Shown piece by piece: positions 1 to 15,600 of a stretch of DNA of 64,000 nt. The notes beneath the pieces are model-generated. The model had not been told where the DNA came from and ran no database searches. It was given only the letters and a program-made list of their open reading frames with translations. How positions within the stretch are numbered: position 1 is the stretch's first letter; each line of letters opens with the position of its first letter. Location of the stretch: NCBI RefSeq assembly GCF_000283155.1, contig NW_004454177.1:30187691-30251690 (forward strand), given 5' to 3'. A program made the translations under genes and the position numbers. Origin of the DNA: Ceratotherium simum simum. Lineage: Eukaryota > Chordata > Mammalia > Perissodactyla > Rhinocerotidae.

Positions 1-510
1 ATCAGGTTAAAAATTAAGAGCAACTAGTTTTATTCTCTACCCAAGAGCCCTGGACTCAGATGACTGGCAGGGGTGGGAATCTGAAGAAGGGCTACTGACA
101 ATAATCTTAGCCTAGCCTTCCCTGTAACCAAAATATGTTCTCCAGGTGCACATTTTCCTCTGGAAAAGTACATCAGAGCCTACAAGACTGGAAGAATGAG
201 ATTATCCAACAAAGCCTGCATCAGGAAAAGGATATGATACTGGCTACTGATACTGATAACCAGCCAAGTACCTGGCATTACTCTGTCCACTACCACTTCA
301 TTGAACAACCTTGGCAGTAAAAATTCACAAAATACTCCAGATTACTTCCTAGTCCATCTACAAAGGGGCATGCACTCTCTCTCTATCCCTGGAATTCTTC
401 CCAGACCACATGTCCACCCAGTGCCTGGTGCCAAACAACTAAATGACAGAATTCCCAGCATAAAGAATGTGGATTAAGTGCTACGTATCCAAAATAATAA
501 AATTACTTAC
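1..510. other. NAALAD2 intron 15, partial
   Basis: Downstream intron sequence running off the left edge. I see no further NAALAD2 exon and no clear repeat here. Confidence 0.6.
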
Positions 511-601
511 CCTATTCTTAGTGTAACGGGCTCTGCCTGAAGCAATTCCAAGTCTCTGAAAATAAGCTTCAAAATCACTTCCAGATCCCAGCTTATTGAT
601 T
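511..601 (-). CDS. NAALAD2: NAALAD2 exon 15 (last in window)
   Basis: 91 bases, phase 2 to phase 0. Encodes (R)[18 protein letters not shown] then [19 protein letters not shown] and S-G-R-A-R-Y are the substrate-pocket motifs, including the arginines that bind the glutamate carboxylate in the family. Acceptor catctag, donor AGG|gtaagtaa. Exon 16 onward is not in the window. Confidence 0.95.
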
Positions 602-3600
602 CTAGATGTAGAATATAAATAAATACACACAGGGAGAAATAAATGCATAAATAACTAAATAATACTAAGTTAAATAGATGGGATAATGAACTCTGTCCCC
701 AAAATAGCAAGGAACTGCTATGGCACATTTGTAAGAATTAGGAAAAGATATACCACCCCTAAGACACTTTCCTATCATCTGCTGGAAATTGGTGTGTTAA
801 ATCTATAAATCTGCATTGACTACAACCAGAGTTGGGCAGTGCCACCAAAGACGATAGCCTAGTGACTATGCTGTCTTCCATATTTTCAGCATTTATAGTA
901 TTGTTTAGAGGGGAAACAACAAATAAGATATGGTCCCTGCCCTCAGGGAACTACAGTCTAGTAAGAAAATTTGCATGAGAAAGTCTATATTTAAGATCAT
1001 AGAGAATCTTAATGTGCCTTATTTTATTTCAGAAATTCATTTAATTATAATGTATTTCTTTGCACTTAATTATGAAACCATTGTATATATACGTATATAT
1101 ACAGTCATGCATCACTTACGATGGGGATACATTCTGTGAAATGTGTCGTTAGGCAATTTTGTCATTGTGCGAACACCATAGAGTGTGCTTACACAAACCT
1201 AGATGGTATAGCCTGCTACACACCTAGGCCATATGGTACTAATCTTATGGGACCACCATCATATATGTGGTCCATCATTGACCAAAACATCGTTATGTGG
1301 AGCGTGACTGTATACATACACACACACACACATACATACATACACACATGCATGCATATATATGTATACAATGTAATGACATGGAAAAATTCACAATATA
1401 ATGCTAAGTCAGTAAAGCAGAATATAAAATGACATATGCATTAAGAACACAACTGTATACTTCCAAATTAATTATTAGATATGTTTTTGAGATTGAGACC
1501 TTGGATGTTTTTAAAATCTTTTTTCTACTCTTTTTTTCCAACAAGTATGTGAAACTTTTATAATGGAAACACATTTCAACTTTCACAAGACTTATTTGTA
1601 ATATAGAATGAAGCTATAAACTATCATCTGCTAGTTTTAGAAATAGTATTTCAGTAGAAAACAAATATAAAATACAAGAAAGCTGCTATTGTATGAATAA
1701 GTAAAAAATAAATTAATATTTAGATAAAATCTAAATCGATTACAGGTAAAGACACAATTTGGTAGTTATTGATAATGCCCCTTAAATTTGAAAGCAAATA
1801 ATCCATTGTTCTTTACGTCATCATTTGAAGTTATATTATTTATTAATGCATTTAATACATATCTGAATGAAATTTTATGCAAGAATGCAAAAGAATACTT
1901 AATAATATAGCAAAATAATTTTGACTAAAAATTTGCAAAACTACATCTATCTGCTCTATTACAGGTTAAAAAACTTGGCTGTTCTGGCTGATCGGAAGAT
2001 TGAAGACTGCACAGAGGGATCCTTTGGGATTATCTTTTCTCTACTGAAATTGTGGATGAGACATCTGAGAATTGCACGTCTGGAGAAACAAGGGGCAAAG
2101 GGGAATTCATAACTTATCCTATGGTAGGAAATATAGATACAAGTAATTTACCTAGGAAAATTTTTATTTTCAGATGAAGGGTCCTTTTCCAACCAGCTTT
2201 CATAAAGAGATTTATTCTCAAAACCATCATCGGGGCTGGAGATCTGCAAAGATAAATCAAATACTGGGAATTAGAGGCAGAAGCAACTAAATTTACGCCA
2301 ATAAAAAACCACATGTTAGTTAACATCAACTTCTACTTCTATCTATATATACAGTAGTCCCCCTGACCACGAGGGATACGTTCCAAGACCCCCACCGGAT
2401 GCCTGAAACCTTGGATGGGAAAGAACCCTATAGACTATGTTTTTTCTATACATACATATTTGAGGTGAGACAGCAAAACTAGCATGAATTTATTTTTCTT
2501 TCTTCACAATTTCACGGATAGAAGATTCATTCTTACCATAGGTCTTGGTAACTTCAGCATACAATTGTTGTCTTTCCTTAGTAAGTGGAGAACTTTCACC
2601 TTTTCATTTAAAGGAAGCACTTTACGGCTTCTCTTTGGCATACCCAAGTTGTCAGCATCACTGCTCTTGCACTTTGGAGCCATTATTAAGTAAAATAAGG
2701 GTTACTTGAACACAAGAACTGTGATACCGCGACAGTCAATCTGATAATTGAGACAGCTACTAAGTGACTAACGGGTAGGTAGGGTGTACAGCGTGGATAT
2801 GCTGGACATATGGATGGATGATTTACATCTCGGGAGGAATGGAGCAGGATGGCATATTTCACCACACTACTCAGAACAGTGCACAACTTAAAACTTATGG
2901 ATTGTTTATTTCTGGAATTTTCCATTTAATATTGTAGGACTGCAGGTGACTGAAACCACGGAAAGTGAAAGCATGGATAAGGGGGGACTACTGTATGTAC
3001 ATTTGTGTATCATGTTCTTTTTAGAAAAATATGCTTTTGCTAATGGCAAGAAAAAAATCCCACGTAAATTCTTCTTCATTTATGATGCCTGCCTATTGGT
3101 AATTTTGCCACGAACCTAGGATAAAATTTACTGCTTATTTTGGTAAACTTTAATAGTGGTTCAGATTTTTAACAAATATCATCACTTTAATGTTTGGCAG
3201 CTTAGATTTCTTTTAATGAAAAGTCATTGGGGGAAAACTTTAGATATAATATTTACTTTACTAAATTGCTTTTGTCCAAGAAGACCTAGGAAGAGGCCTC
3301 AGGGCAGCAGATATCAGTTAAGAGGCTGGGCTTAAAATAGTCAGCATAAGTCCCGATTTCTTAGGGCAGGTGGGGCGAGGGGGAACTGTTATTTTAGAAA
3401 GTCTAATTATATTTAAACAAAGTTGGAATTTGATTGGTTCAAAAAACTCTAAATAACCTCAGATTTCTATTTGGGAATTTTAAGACCTTCTGTATATACA
3501 CAAACATTTTTTATTACCCTTGAAAGTACACTTAGAAACTTATACTTTCCTTTTCTTTCTCCAGTCTAGGAAAAGCCAGGGCCATGTGGTGGAAAAATTG

Positions 3601-6600
3601 TGGACCATGGAGTCTAACATGTCTATTTTAGATCCATATTATCACACACATTGGTTGAATTTTATTTGTTTGTTTGTTTATAGCTCTGCTTTGTTCAAAA
3701 GCAGACCCAAGGCAGACCCTACTTAAGCAGCTCTGAAAGCATTATAACCTGTGGTGTATTGTTTCCCCTCTTTAAATCCTAGTTTTCTCACCTGTGGAAA
3801 TTGGGATAATGGTTCCCATCTTAACCCATCATCTGCTCTGATATCTTCTCTGGCCTTTATACAGAGTTGGTTATTCCCTCATCATTGCATGGAGCTCCTC
3901 GGCTTATAAACAGTCTTGGCACTCCACAGAGGCATCCCCTTCGCTGCCACCATGTTGCAGTAGCAGGGACATGCTGCTCATTTCCAGCCAGCTGACTGGG
4001 TTCTACTCCCTACCCTGCTCCTGCCAATTTGCAATAGCTAAGATCCTGCTCCAATTCCTACACCCTGCTTGGATTGAATTCCCTGCAAATCTTCTTCATT
4101 TTCTGGAATCACACCATCTCGGTCTAGTGCTAACCAGAACTGTGTCCCTTTGGCCTGTAAACCCTAGAGCAGAGTCTTCTGTCTCAGCTGTATGCATTGT
4201 CATAATTGCTGGCCATCCTCCATTATATCTATACCTTGTCCCATTTCTTGCTTCTATTAGGCAGCTGCCCTACTCTCTAAGTTCAGTCTTCTTCACCACC
4301 TACACCATACTCTCATGTCACCAGTATGGTTTGCCTGTTTGTGCCAACACACACTAGGGGTTGATAAAATTGTAATAATCAGTTTAGGAGGAAAAAAAGT
4401 CTCCTCTTTCTACTGGGTTTTGGTATGGCCATAGATAAGCATCTGCCTTTGCACAACGGGGAGGAGACCTAAACTTCTCCCTCCCTTATTGGCCTGATAT
4501 CAAAGGCAGAAGCAGTCTCTGTAGGACAGCACAAAGCATAAACGCATATCTTGAGAAGGGTTCTCCTAATAAGGATTTTCTTTACAGCTTGCTTTTAGCT
4601 AAGACGTTTTTATGGGACATTCTAATGAAAGGATCAAGGACATAAGCTACCCATATGGTGAGAGAGTTGTGATGGGAATAACGAGAGGACTGTCACTGGG
4701 AGAACTAGTTTTTTGTTTGTTTTGTTTTTTGTGTGTGTGAGAAAGATTAGGCCCAAGCTAACATCCATGCCCATCTTCCTCTACTTTATATGGGACACTG
4801 CCACAGCATGGCTTGATGAGGGGCGCATCAGTCCGTGCCTGGGATCCGAACCTGCGAATCCTGGGCCACCAAAGTGGAGCATGCAAACTTAACCACTGCG
4901 CCACCAGGCCAGCTACTGGGAGAACTAGTTTTTACAGACACTAACAGTAAAAAGGAAAGGGCAAAATTAAGGGAGATTCAGAAACAGTACCTACAATTAT
5001 GCAAAGTGAAATAAGTCAGAGGGAGAAGGTCAAATACCGTATGATTTCCCTCATTAAGTAGTAGATAATAACAACAACAAACAAACACATAGAGACAGAG
5101 ATTGGGTTGGTGGTTACCAGAGGGGAACGCGGGAGGGAGAAGGGCGAAAGGGATAATTCAGCACATGTGTGTGGTGATGGGTTGTAATTAGTATTTGGGT
5201 GGTGAACATGATGTAATCTATGCAGAAATAGAAGTATAATGATGTACACCTGAAATTTATACAAAGTTATAAGCCAATGTTATTGCAATAAACAAAAAAT
5301 TAAAAAAAAACAAACAAAAAATAATTAGAGCAAACAACTTAAAAAAAGAACCAGTACCTACAGAAAACTGATACCTACTTGTCATTGTCATCCAAGTGAT
5401 TCCTACTTGAAAGAAACATTTCTATAATTAAATTCTATAACAGGGAACTATTTAAATGAAGTACACAGATATTAAATGAATAGATTATATAATTTTTAGA
5501 GATTCAGAGTGCCTTAGTTTTCAGAGAACTTTTTATGTCAATAACTAATATTTATAAACTTCCTGTGTGATAAGTAAGCATGTGGTATTAATTCCATTTT
5601 ACTTTTAGACTTGCTACAGCTTAATCTATTCACTACACTGATTCGGAGTGATCTTGCTAATGAACAAATATGATACACAACCTCATTAAAGATTATTTAA
5701 TTTCTCCATCACCAGATTTCTGAACTCATTGGCCTACTTGACATACCCCATTTCTTACCATCTTTCCACTAACACCTTATGCTTAGGTCACACTGACTAT
5801 CTGCAGGTCAGGAAATATGTTCTTTCAAACCTCCACATCTTTTTTAGGTACTGTGTCTTTTGCTGAGAATGCCTTCTCCCTTACTTTCACAGCCATTTTA
5901 CAGCCCAAGCATTAACTATTCTGCAAACATCCTCTGATGATTCCCAACTTCCCCCGCTACCCCAGGATTTTAGGTTCTCTATTCCACAATTGTTCTCTAC
6001 AGTATATGGTATCCAATCTTCTAGTGAACTATAATTCCTCATTTACAGGTCTGTATCCTCTCTAGATTACAAATATTTGGATTCAGTAACTTGTCGTTTT
6101 ATCATTGTTGCTGCTAGAATTCATTTTATAGGGCCTGATACATAGTTACCACTCAATAAATATTTGTTGAATGAATGAATAAATAGTCAAGGCAATCTTT
6201 TAACCCAAGGCTTTTCTATTCCAGCTCAGTGTTCTTTCTGTTATATCAAAATGCCTCTTCCAGATGAAATTATATGCCCTATACATTGCAACAATGTACA
6301 CAATTATTAATAAGAACTATTATTAGAACTGAGAGACTAGAAATACTATCTTCATACTTACTCATACATAAGTAGTGTATTAAAGATTTTGTTCTGACTT
6401 TATACAAATCAGCTATGCCTGTCACTAGTTTAAAAAGAAGTACCACTAATCAAGAAAACAAGTGTTATTCACTTATCCATTCATCAGAAAACATTAAGAC
6501 AGATCTACTTACATACCTCTTTTGTCAGTTGATACACCAATTGGTAAAGAAGGGGTGTACAGTCAACTCTGAGAGTATAATTGCCTGAAAAATAAATAAA

Positions 6601-9600
6601 ACAGAGTATTTTAATACTTCCAAATGAAATTCCAATCTATGTTTAATTCTAACTTTATTTTCTAATTATAAACAAGATATAAGAGACTTCAAATCAAAGG
6701 CATCATTCCCAGAGAATTGAAAGAGGGTGGAAATAGTTCTTCAGAGGGGGAGAAAGAGAGACTGCGGTACACACTTCGGACAGAAGAAGGTAGGGGGGAC
6801 TTTGGTGGCTACGGCAGCAGCTCCCACAGTAATCATAAGGGTCATTCTTAAGGCATTATCTCCTGGGGGGGACTTTGGCAAGGAAGTGGTAAGGCTACAA
6901 CATTCATTTCTTATTCATTCAATTCGACAGTATATATCAAGACATATGCTCTTACATTTATCTAGAAATAATCATAATATAATGAAAGTCTAGAAACACA
7001 AATGTCACATGTCAGGTTCAAAAGAAGTCTGTAGTTTGTGCTTACTTCAAATTTGTTCCAATACGTACAGGAAGTATTTCTGTATGAAAAATTCTAAAAT
7101 ATTTCAGACAAATTCTTTTAATATCTCCACAGGAAGAATGTGGTTAATACTAGAGTTTTAAGTAGTAATCCAAGGTAAATATACTAAAAGAATTAAAATC
7201 AACAGCTTAGTTATGAATCATATTGATTTTCTCTGTGGTAAAATGGAAAATGAAGGTATTATTGAGGTATCTCATAGGAAGAGGATAATCTTAGTTTATA
7301 AGTTGGAATTTACAGACTTTAAAAATGGTATACTGTTTAATAACAATCTGAAATAAAATTTACCTTCTATAGATGAATCTGAGTTGATATAAGCAATGCT
7401 TCTCTCCTGAAGTGTTTTTGCATTCTCCTATAGTTGAAGCAAAGTTTTTATTTAATTCACAGTATTTACAATTGTGGAAATGCAAACAAAATAAGCAAAT
7501 TAATTTATGATAAAGGTGGTCTTCAAATAACTTTATGAATCAAACACCTATGCCTTTCACTATAACTTTTGAGAAAATGCTGATAACTGGTTGGTTGACA
7601 ACAACCTTCATGCAATTAAAACAATATTATGATGTTGTAACTACTGTTTATAGCAAAGGCAGGGAGCCCCAGAGGAAAAGTATTCAAAGTGTGGTTCCTT
7701 GATTCCCTGCACCAGAATATGAAGGATTGAGGCTCTCAGATTCTGGGCCCCACCCTATATCTGCTGAATAAGAATTGCTGAAAGTAAGGCCTGGTAGTCT
7801 GTATTTTCTCAAAGCTATCCCTGGAAATCCTTACATACATTAAAGTTTGAGATCCACTGGGATTGGATACCCAAATAATTTTATCATTTGAAAAGTGAGA
7901 AATAGAAAATTTCCATTTACCTATATATTTTTTTAAATAGAAGATATGATGAAGAAAAAGAACAAAAAAAGAACAGGAGGATAGAGACAAAACTAGAGGG
8001 AGAGAAAGAAGGACATTAGGACAAAGATAAGATTCTCTGTCTCTCTCACACACACACACACATCCAAGAAAAAAGAGAGAAAGACTAATGTCATCACACA
8101 CAGCTGGGAATATGCTGAGAGAGTGCTTTACTTCTCTCTCTCTCTCTAGCTTGCTACCTTATAAGAACATGTTGTAATAAAAACATTTAAAGCTGTGAGT
8201 GGTTATGACACAAATGAGGACTGTTGCCTGTCTGCACTCGCCTACACAGGCCAGATGATAGTTGCCTCTGCTATAGATGAATATAGTTTCCATTATAAGA
8301 GATTTACAGTAGAAATAAAGAAGATTCCTTAACTATATTTAAAGAAGGTAAGTTTGCTACTTAATATGATCAAGAACCTAGTAGAAAACTGGAAACAATG
8401 TTGAAATTCTTTTTTAACCCAGATGTATTTAAATTAATGCAAAGCATATTCATTATTTTATATTTTAGATTTCTTTGATCTTTATTTTAAGCTGCTGAAA
8501 TTATAGAGACATGTATTTATATATACATGTGTCCATAAGAAGTTACATATTTCTTAAAGTAAATGACTTTAATGAAATTTGATTCATTTAAATTAACAGT
8601 CTACTTCCAAAATGCATTTTCATAACACCAGTGTAATAATAAAATTTTGCAATGTAAATGGAATCAAAGAATAAGTGATATTAGACAAGTAACTGTGTGT
8701 GCGATTTTACCCCCATATTTATTTGATTCATATTATTATTTTACAGTAAAGTAAGAGGAAACAAGTCATGAGGAAAGCATTTTTTTTCTTTTTTTGTAAG
8801 GAAGATCGGCCCTGGGCTAACATCTGCCAATCCTCCTCTTTTTGCTGAGGAAGACTGGCCCTGGACTAACATCCATGCCCATCTTCCTCTGCCTTATATG
8901 GGATGCCGCCACAGCATGGCTTGCCAAGCGGTGGGTCAGTGCACGCCCGGGATCCAAACCGGGCCGCCACAGCGGAGCGGGTGCACTTAACCGCTTGCGC
9001 CACTGGGCCGGCCCTAAGGAAAGCATTTTAAAAACTAGACACAATGGCAAGAAATGTTTGACATGCTTTAAAACTTCTATAAAATCTGGACTTATAAAAG
9101 ATAAATAGAGGATAGTCGAGGGAGAGTAAGTACTACATAGTGCACCTGCCTTTATAAAAACGTATGAGCTTACCTTGTACATTTAAGAACTTAGAGTTAC
9201 TCGACAGAGAGGCTAAGGGAAGAAGAAGAAAGAAAGGGGCCTAGGAGAGACACTTAAAGATAAAGCATTAAGAGCCAGTGACAAATGAAAATTGATCATA
9301 TCTGAAGAATAAATAAATCTCTGAAATTATAAAGTACAGCAATTTACTAAAGTAATTCAATTTACAAAATTATCATCTTATACTCAACAATCAGCTACTT
9401 ATCTTTTGTGAATGGTAAAATATACCTAGGGTTGCAATTTTAAATGGAATCTGTAAACATGAAATTATAATCAGAGTATAGTAATCTTAACAGAACATCT
9501 GATGTTTTCTTAGATAGAAGAACTCCAAGGAAACTTGAAAAAAACTTGAAAATTAACTCCAAGGATCTGTATCAGTTTTCAGACAAGTTAATTCACTTGT

Positions 9601-12600
9601 TAGAAACAGCTCGCTAGTTTTGACTATTTTCTGAGCTTACAGATTTTACTTATTTTTCACAAAACAAATACAAATAGAAACTAAAATATTTTGACAATAA
9701 TGAGTAACTGTTTTTAGTCCAGTAATTAAGAGGTTATTCTGTTTTGCCAAACTGATATGAAAGTAAAAACAAACTCTATTTCTTAAATTCTCTTGAGTGT
9801 TTCTCCAAGTTAAAACCATATTAGATAATGGAATCTATTTGTGATCATCCCAAGGTACATATATTTGTTCCCTGTTGACCAAGAAAATAAGAACCTTCTC
9901 TGTCTAATTTACCTCGGCCCATTCTGTGGAACCCAGAAGTCCAAATTCTTCTGCATCCCAGCTGGCAAAAATGATAGTTCTTCTAGGTCTCCAGCCTGTA
10001 ATGATTGTTAACACACATAGTTAGATACACCTGCTTACAAATAAAGGAAAATTAAATGAGTCACTTTTTGTCATCACCTACCAAAGAAACATTATTTACC
10101 TCTACTTATCAGTTTTCCAAAGCTCTGGACAATTTCTTGCAAAACAGCAGTCCCACTGGTTGGGTCAATAGCTCCAAACACCCAGGAGTCCCGATGACCT
10201 CCCAGAATAACATACCTGTCTGGAAAAGAATGTGCTCAAAAGAACTACAACTCTGAATGCATTATAAATAGTTGTAATTTATGTCTTTAAATTAAACTTC
10301 CGCTTACTTGAGTTTCCTCCATAGGAAAAAATCAACACTATAAAAAAGTAGAGTTTTCTTTTAGAGTTGTATAATTTTTTTTCAAATTTTGTTTCACATC
10401 GGCCAGAAGAAAAATCAACTGTGGACTAAAATTTATCTTCTCTTACTCTTTTAATCTTTGTAAAAACAAATGTTTAGCAAAATTCACTGACTCACCAGGT
10501 TCCACAGATCCTCTGATAGTTCCGATTACATTGTAAATCCTTGTAATTTTATTGGTGTTATGAACATGCATTCTAACCTTCCTAGAATTTCAAAGGGAAT
10601 AAATTACTTCACATAAAGCATTATGTCTAATAGCTTTCTTCCAACATTTTATTATGAAAAATCTCAAAAGTACAGAAAACTGTATAATACGACAGGGAAT
10701 TTCCATATATCAACTGCTTAAATTCAATAATTGTTAATATCATTGAACCACTTGCAAGTAATTTGCAGACATCATGAAATTTTACTCCTAAATACTTAAG
10801 CACGCACCTTAAAGTCAAATTTAAAAAACTGAAGGTCAATATTTTATATTCCTCCTCCCTCATAGCTATATCATTGATATTTATTTAAAATTCAAAATGT
10901 TCTACTATTCAACATGTCTTGGGTATTCATTCTAAAATTGTTAAACACACCCTACTTAATTACAAAAATAAAGAAAGCCCATTATGTATTAAAGGACAAA
11001 TAAGCCTATTTTTTAATGTGTCTTTGTGTTTACATTAATTACTGCTAGTCAGTAACTTTCTTCGAGATTATTGAAGTAGTATATCAGTCCATTGTTAAAC
11101 AGCTGCTGAGTGCTGTCTATAAGAAACATGATAAACTCTATGTTTAAATGGGAATTTGGGAGGTGCCTGCTAAAATGTACAAAACAACTATATAACAAAA
11201 CGTTTCCAGGCCATCACTGTTGATTCTGATTCATGCCGGCCTTTTAAATATTCATTCATGAATTACTACTAACCAAGTTAGAATTCACAGGAAAATACAA
11301 TTAAGCTCAGACCAATAGAAAAAAAAAATGCCACTCACATTTTATGAATCCAAAATGACATGGGATAATGTTGAGTCTCTTTTTCACAAGGGAACAGTAT
11401 AAGTCTTTATGTGCATTGGGGGCAGGAATCCCAACAGTTTCTAATTTGTGGTTCATTTTTGAATAGAAGAACTAACAAGCTGTCAAAACCTGTGGTATAT
11501 TGTTAAATGGAGATTCTGGTTTTCCCCTTCAAAAGTATACTGTGCTCCTGAATGCATATTTAACTCATGTTCAATATTCAACTAAAAGTGCCTTTGCAGG
11601 AAAACTAATCAGTAAGTGTTTTTCTCATTTTAAGATATTGAGGATTTATTTTTCCTCCTGAGAGATAAAAATTAATAACAAAAAAGCAGAAATATTGTTT
11701 AGCATGTGTTTCTAAAAATAAGAGCCTAATATTTTTTAGTAAGAAACCCAAATTCATTGATATTATGTCATTAAATGAAGAAAATTAAGACTAATTTAAC
11801 CATAAGGAATGAGGAAAAAAATCTGTTTTAATCTAAACATGAAAATAAATGTAGGTTATCTGCTCAGATTCTCAAAGAAGCTCATTCACATCTTTAATCC
11901 TACATCTTTCTAGTTTTTAGTATCTTTGACTCCAGAAGTGCCTAAAAGATCTATTTGTTTGTCCTCTTATCACTTCGAACTCATCATGTTCCAGATAAAC
12001 AGCACTCTGGAATGTAGGCTCCACAGTGCAGGGATTTTTGCCTGTTTTGTTCACTCCTGAATCCCTAGTACCCAGAATGGTGCCTGGGGTATAGTAAATG
12101 TTCCATAAATATTTGTGAAATGAATGAATATACCCCTGGAAGGAACAACTGAGGAAGACCTTAGCTCATCTATCAGAGTTACTTCTGCCTCTCATTGTCT
12201 TTGACCTGACTATTTTACAACTCTGTGGAGACAGAAATTAACTTGTGATAGTAACACACATAATTCACGTCTGCTGAAACTCACAATGTGTCTAGTGAAC
12301 ATGCAAATGACTTCCCTCCCCTCATGTGGACGAATCAGTTTTTCTGCTATAAAGTGCACCCATTTCAGCATTCCTGATAAGCTGATTTTTTGTATCATCT
12401 TTGAATTCTCCTTTGAACCAGTTTTAACTCCTTTCTGGTTCCCTTATTAATTAATGAATTAAATAAAATTGTTGACACATTCGTTTTATATTTGTTCGAG
12501 AATTATGGTTTTACTTTAAAAAAAAGTCATCCTTTATCATTCATCTTGCAGAATCAAGTATGGTCAGCTTAAACCCACACGTCTTCTTTTGGCTCTCAGA

Positions 12601-15600
12601 AGTAAATCCCAAGCAGCAATAGAATTTTAACTTTGCTGACTCTATCTCTAATTTTATTTTTTTCTACTGATTTTGTGTTTTGTTTATGTTTCTAGTTGAC
12701 TTGTGGCAGATAAGCTATTCCCCATGGATGACAGAAATGGTTAGGAATTTGGATTCATATCTTGTCATGTGGCAATCTCTAAATGGATTAACAGATTATG
12801 AAGATCTCTTTTGAGTGAGAAATGACAGAAAATTTAGTTTTCGGCAATTTTTAAAATTTGTGAATTTGTTCATTTTGAGCTCAAATCAATTAAGGGTTTG
12901 TGCCCATGGCAAAGAAGAACAGCTTTTCGATATCTTGATCAGGGAATTTTTATGTTTCTGAGTTTATTCTTGAGCTGTGACTGAAATTGTAGACCTGAAG
13001 CTGTATGTTTTCCGTTTTCTCTGTGTCCATATGTTTCTGTTTGTAAATCAGAAAGGCCTTTATCTTTCATTTGTGTGTTATGTTTTCCTACTTTTGCAGG
13101 GTAATAAATTAGATAATAAATTCTCTTATAGTAAAGGAACTCTGTTCTAATTGAGTTAGAGAGATAAATAAGCACTATATTAAAAAAATTTCTAAAATTC
13201 ATATAAAATAAGAAAATTGAACTCCTAATACTTTAGAAGTTCTGAAATAAAAAAAATTCTTACACAAACTAAAAAGCACTCTAAGAATCCAAGTTTACAT
13301 TGTTAAGGTAAATTATTTACTAATTTTTTAGTAATAATACTAATTATTTACTAATAAGTCACCTTATTATAAGTAATAAGTTAAATAAGTAATAAATAAG
13401 TAAATTATAAATAATTTACCTTATTATTATAAGACTGATTTAATAATTTTGGTTTAATAAAAACAGCCATATCTTCTCTGATTTATCAGTGTTAAATTTC
13501 CCTTACCCTTTACATTTCAGGCAAATCAAACTACTTATAAAGTTCTGATCCTGCCATGCTGTTTGACAGCTCTGTATAGCTGATCTCTTAGCTGGTATTT
13601 CCTGGCTGCCTTGATCCAATGGAAAACTTACTCTTTCAGTAAAATTAAGCTCAATGAACACATATTCTCTGACCATTCCTCCTCCACAGCAGTGCTATAA
13701 TGTGTTAATAACAATAATGATTAAAATGATAAGTGTACTGACTTACAATAGTTATGTCCTTATCCATTTTAACTCATTTAACCCACCCACATAGTAAGTG
13801 ATCAATAAAAGTTGGCTCCTTTCTCTCTTCTCTTTGACTCCTTCCCTTAAGTTAACCTAGTGTTTCACATGCATAGCATTTTGAAAGTTATCTGAAAAAC
13901 TGTTCTAAAACTTTAGGAGAAAAGGAAAGTTAAAATGTTAAACCTATAACTCAAAAATGGTAATTTTTGAGACTTCATGAAACAAATGTTGTGATGTCTC
14001 TATTGGAAGAAGAATTCGATACATCATTCTATAAGTACTTCTTCAGTGATATAAGATCAATTGTTCACTATGAAAAATGAGAAAAAGAAGATGCAAAATA
14101 TACCTAGCAAACCTATTATCTTGACATTTTTCCATGAAACGCATAAAACTTTTCCAGGCTATTAAAGTAATGTAAAATTACCTGAAAGAATCATGCCCTG
14201 TAAAGCCAGGCCCGATATTGTAAGCCACATTAAGACTTCCCTTCCAGCTCTCATCTGGTGGAGCAGTTCCTCCCATATGGCTGTCAAGAGGAAATGAAAA
14301 TGACAGAAAAAGGCTGAGCATCACAATTTCTTAGAAGAAATCATGAAGTCAGATGATAAGCTATTTCATTCACATATTTAACAAATATTTATTGAGCATT
14401 TACTAAGTTCCAGGTACTGTCAAAATTCCCTTCCCTTGTGGAGCTTACATTTTAGTGAAAGAACCATAACTGAGATAAATAAGTAAAATATTTAATGTTA
14501 CTGATAAGAGCTAAAGAGAAAACAACCAAAATAGTGAGGGGAGATGGGAAGCATCAGCCTCCTTACTTTTGACTTTAATTATTTATGTAGGGAAGCATTA
14601 GGTCCAAGAAATCCTGAAAATAGGAAATTCATGACTTAAGGGGAAGAAATTTCTAAAGAAGCTGCTGACTACACAGTAGGCATTCATAAAGCAATTATTA
14701 AATTTTATTGTTACAGACATTTAAAAAAATAGAAGTTTGGAGATTTCTAAAGAAACATCAGTTACAGAATGCAATAATAACAAACATTAATTGAATGTTT
14801 ACTATATTCTAGATACCTTATATACTTACATAGATCTCATTACTTCTCATAATAATCCTATCAGGGAGAAACTGTCCTCATTTTATAGATAAAGAAACTG
14901 AATCAGAGAAAGATTAAGTAACTGGTCCAAGTCACACATCTAGTAAGTGGTGGGCGTTATCATATTTCTAAAATGCAGGTCAAGTACAAATATCAAATGA
15001 ATATTTAAAAAAATCCAACTACAGTCATGTACCACATAACATTTCAGCCAACAACGGACCGCATATACAACAGTGGTCCCATAAGATTAGTACCAGATGG
15101 CCTAGATGTGTAGTAGGCTATACCATCTAGGTATGTGTAAGTACACTCTATGATGTTCACACAACAATGAAATTGCCTAATGAAACCTTGCTCAGCACAT
15201 ATCCCCATCATTAAGTGACTCATTACTGTATTTGAAAAACCTGAAATCAGTTTTTTTATCTTTGGACATAGTTTTGCATCTGAGACTTTCATTTGTAGCA
15301 AACAGAGTAATGTTTTCTTACTATTTCTTAGTCACTAAACTGACTGTTTTTCTCTTATGGAATAAAAAGAAGGTGTGCTCTGTTATTCCTACTTCGGGAG
15401 CTCTTTTCATAAAAGACTTTTTTTTTTAACTCTCATTTTCCTATTTTGTTTCTTTTTTATTTTTTAGTTGTTTTTTATTGAGGTATAATTGACATATAAC
15501 ATTATATTAGTTTCAGGTATACAACAAGACTTTACTTTTAACATAATTAGGTTACAATGGTTTTAGATAAGAAAATGGACACATTAGTGCAAAGTATCTT

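Noticed and set aside
2484..2693. Frame inside the Tigger relic as possible transposase
   Set aside because: Only 69 codons, and I see no catalytic motif or DNA-binding domain in the translation.
3971..4357. 128-codon open frame in NAALAD2 intron 13
   Set aside because: Antisense to the gene, no recognisable motifs, pyrimidine-rich intronic DNA.
7736..8101. 121-codon frame on the minus strand with [11 protein letters not shown]
   Set aside because: Translation of CA/CT microsatellites and a MER5A relic.
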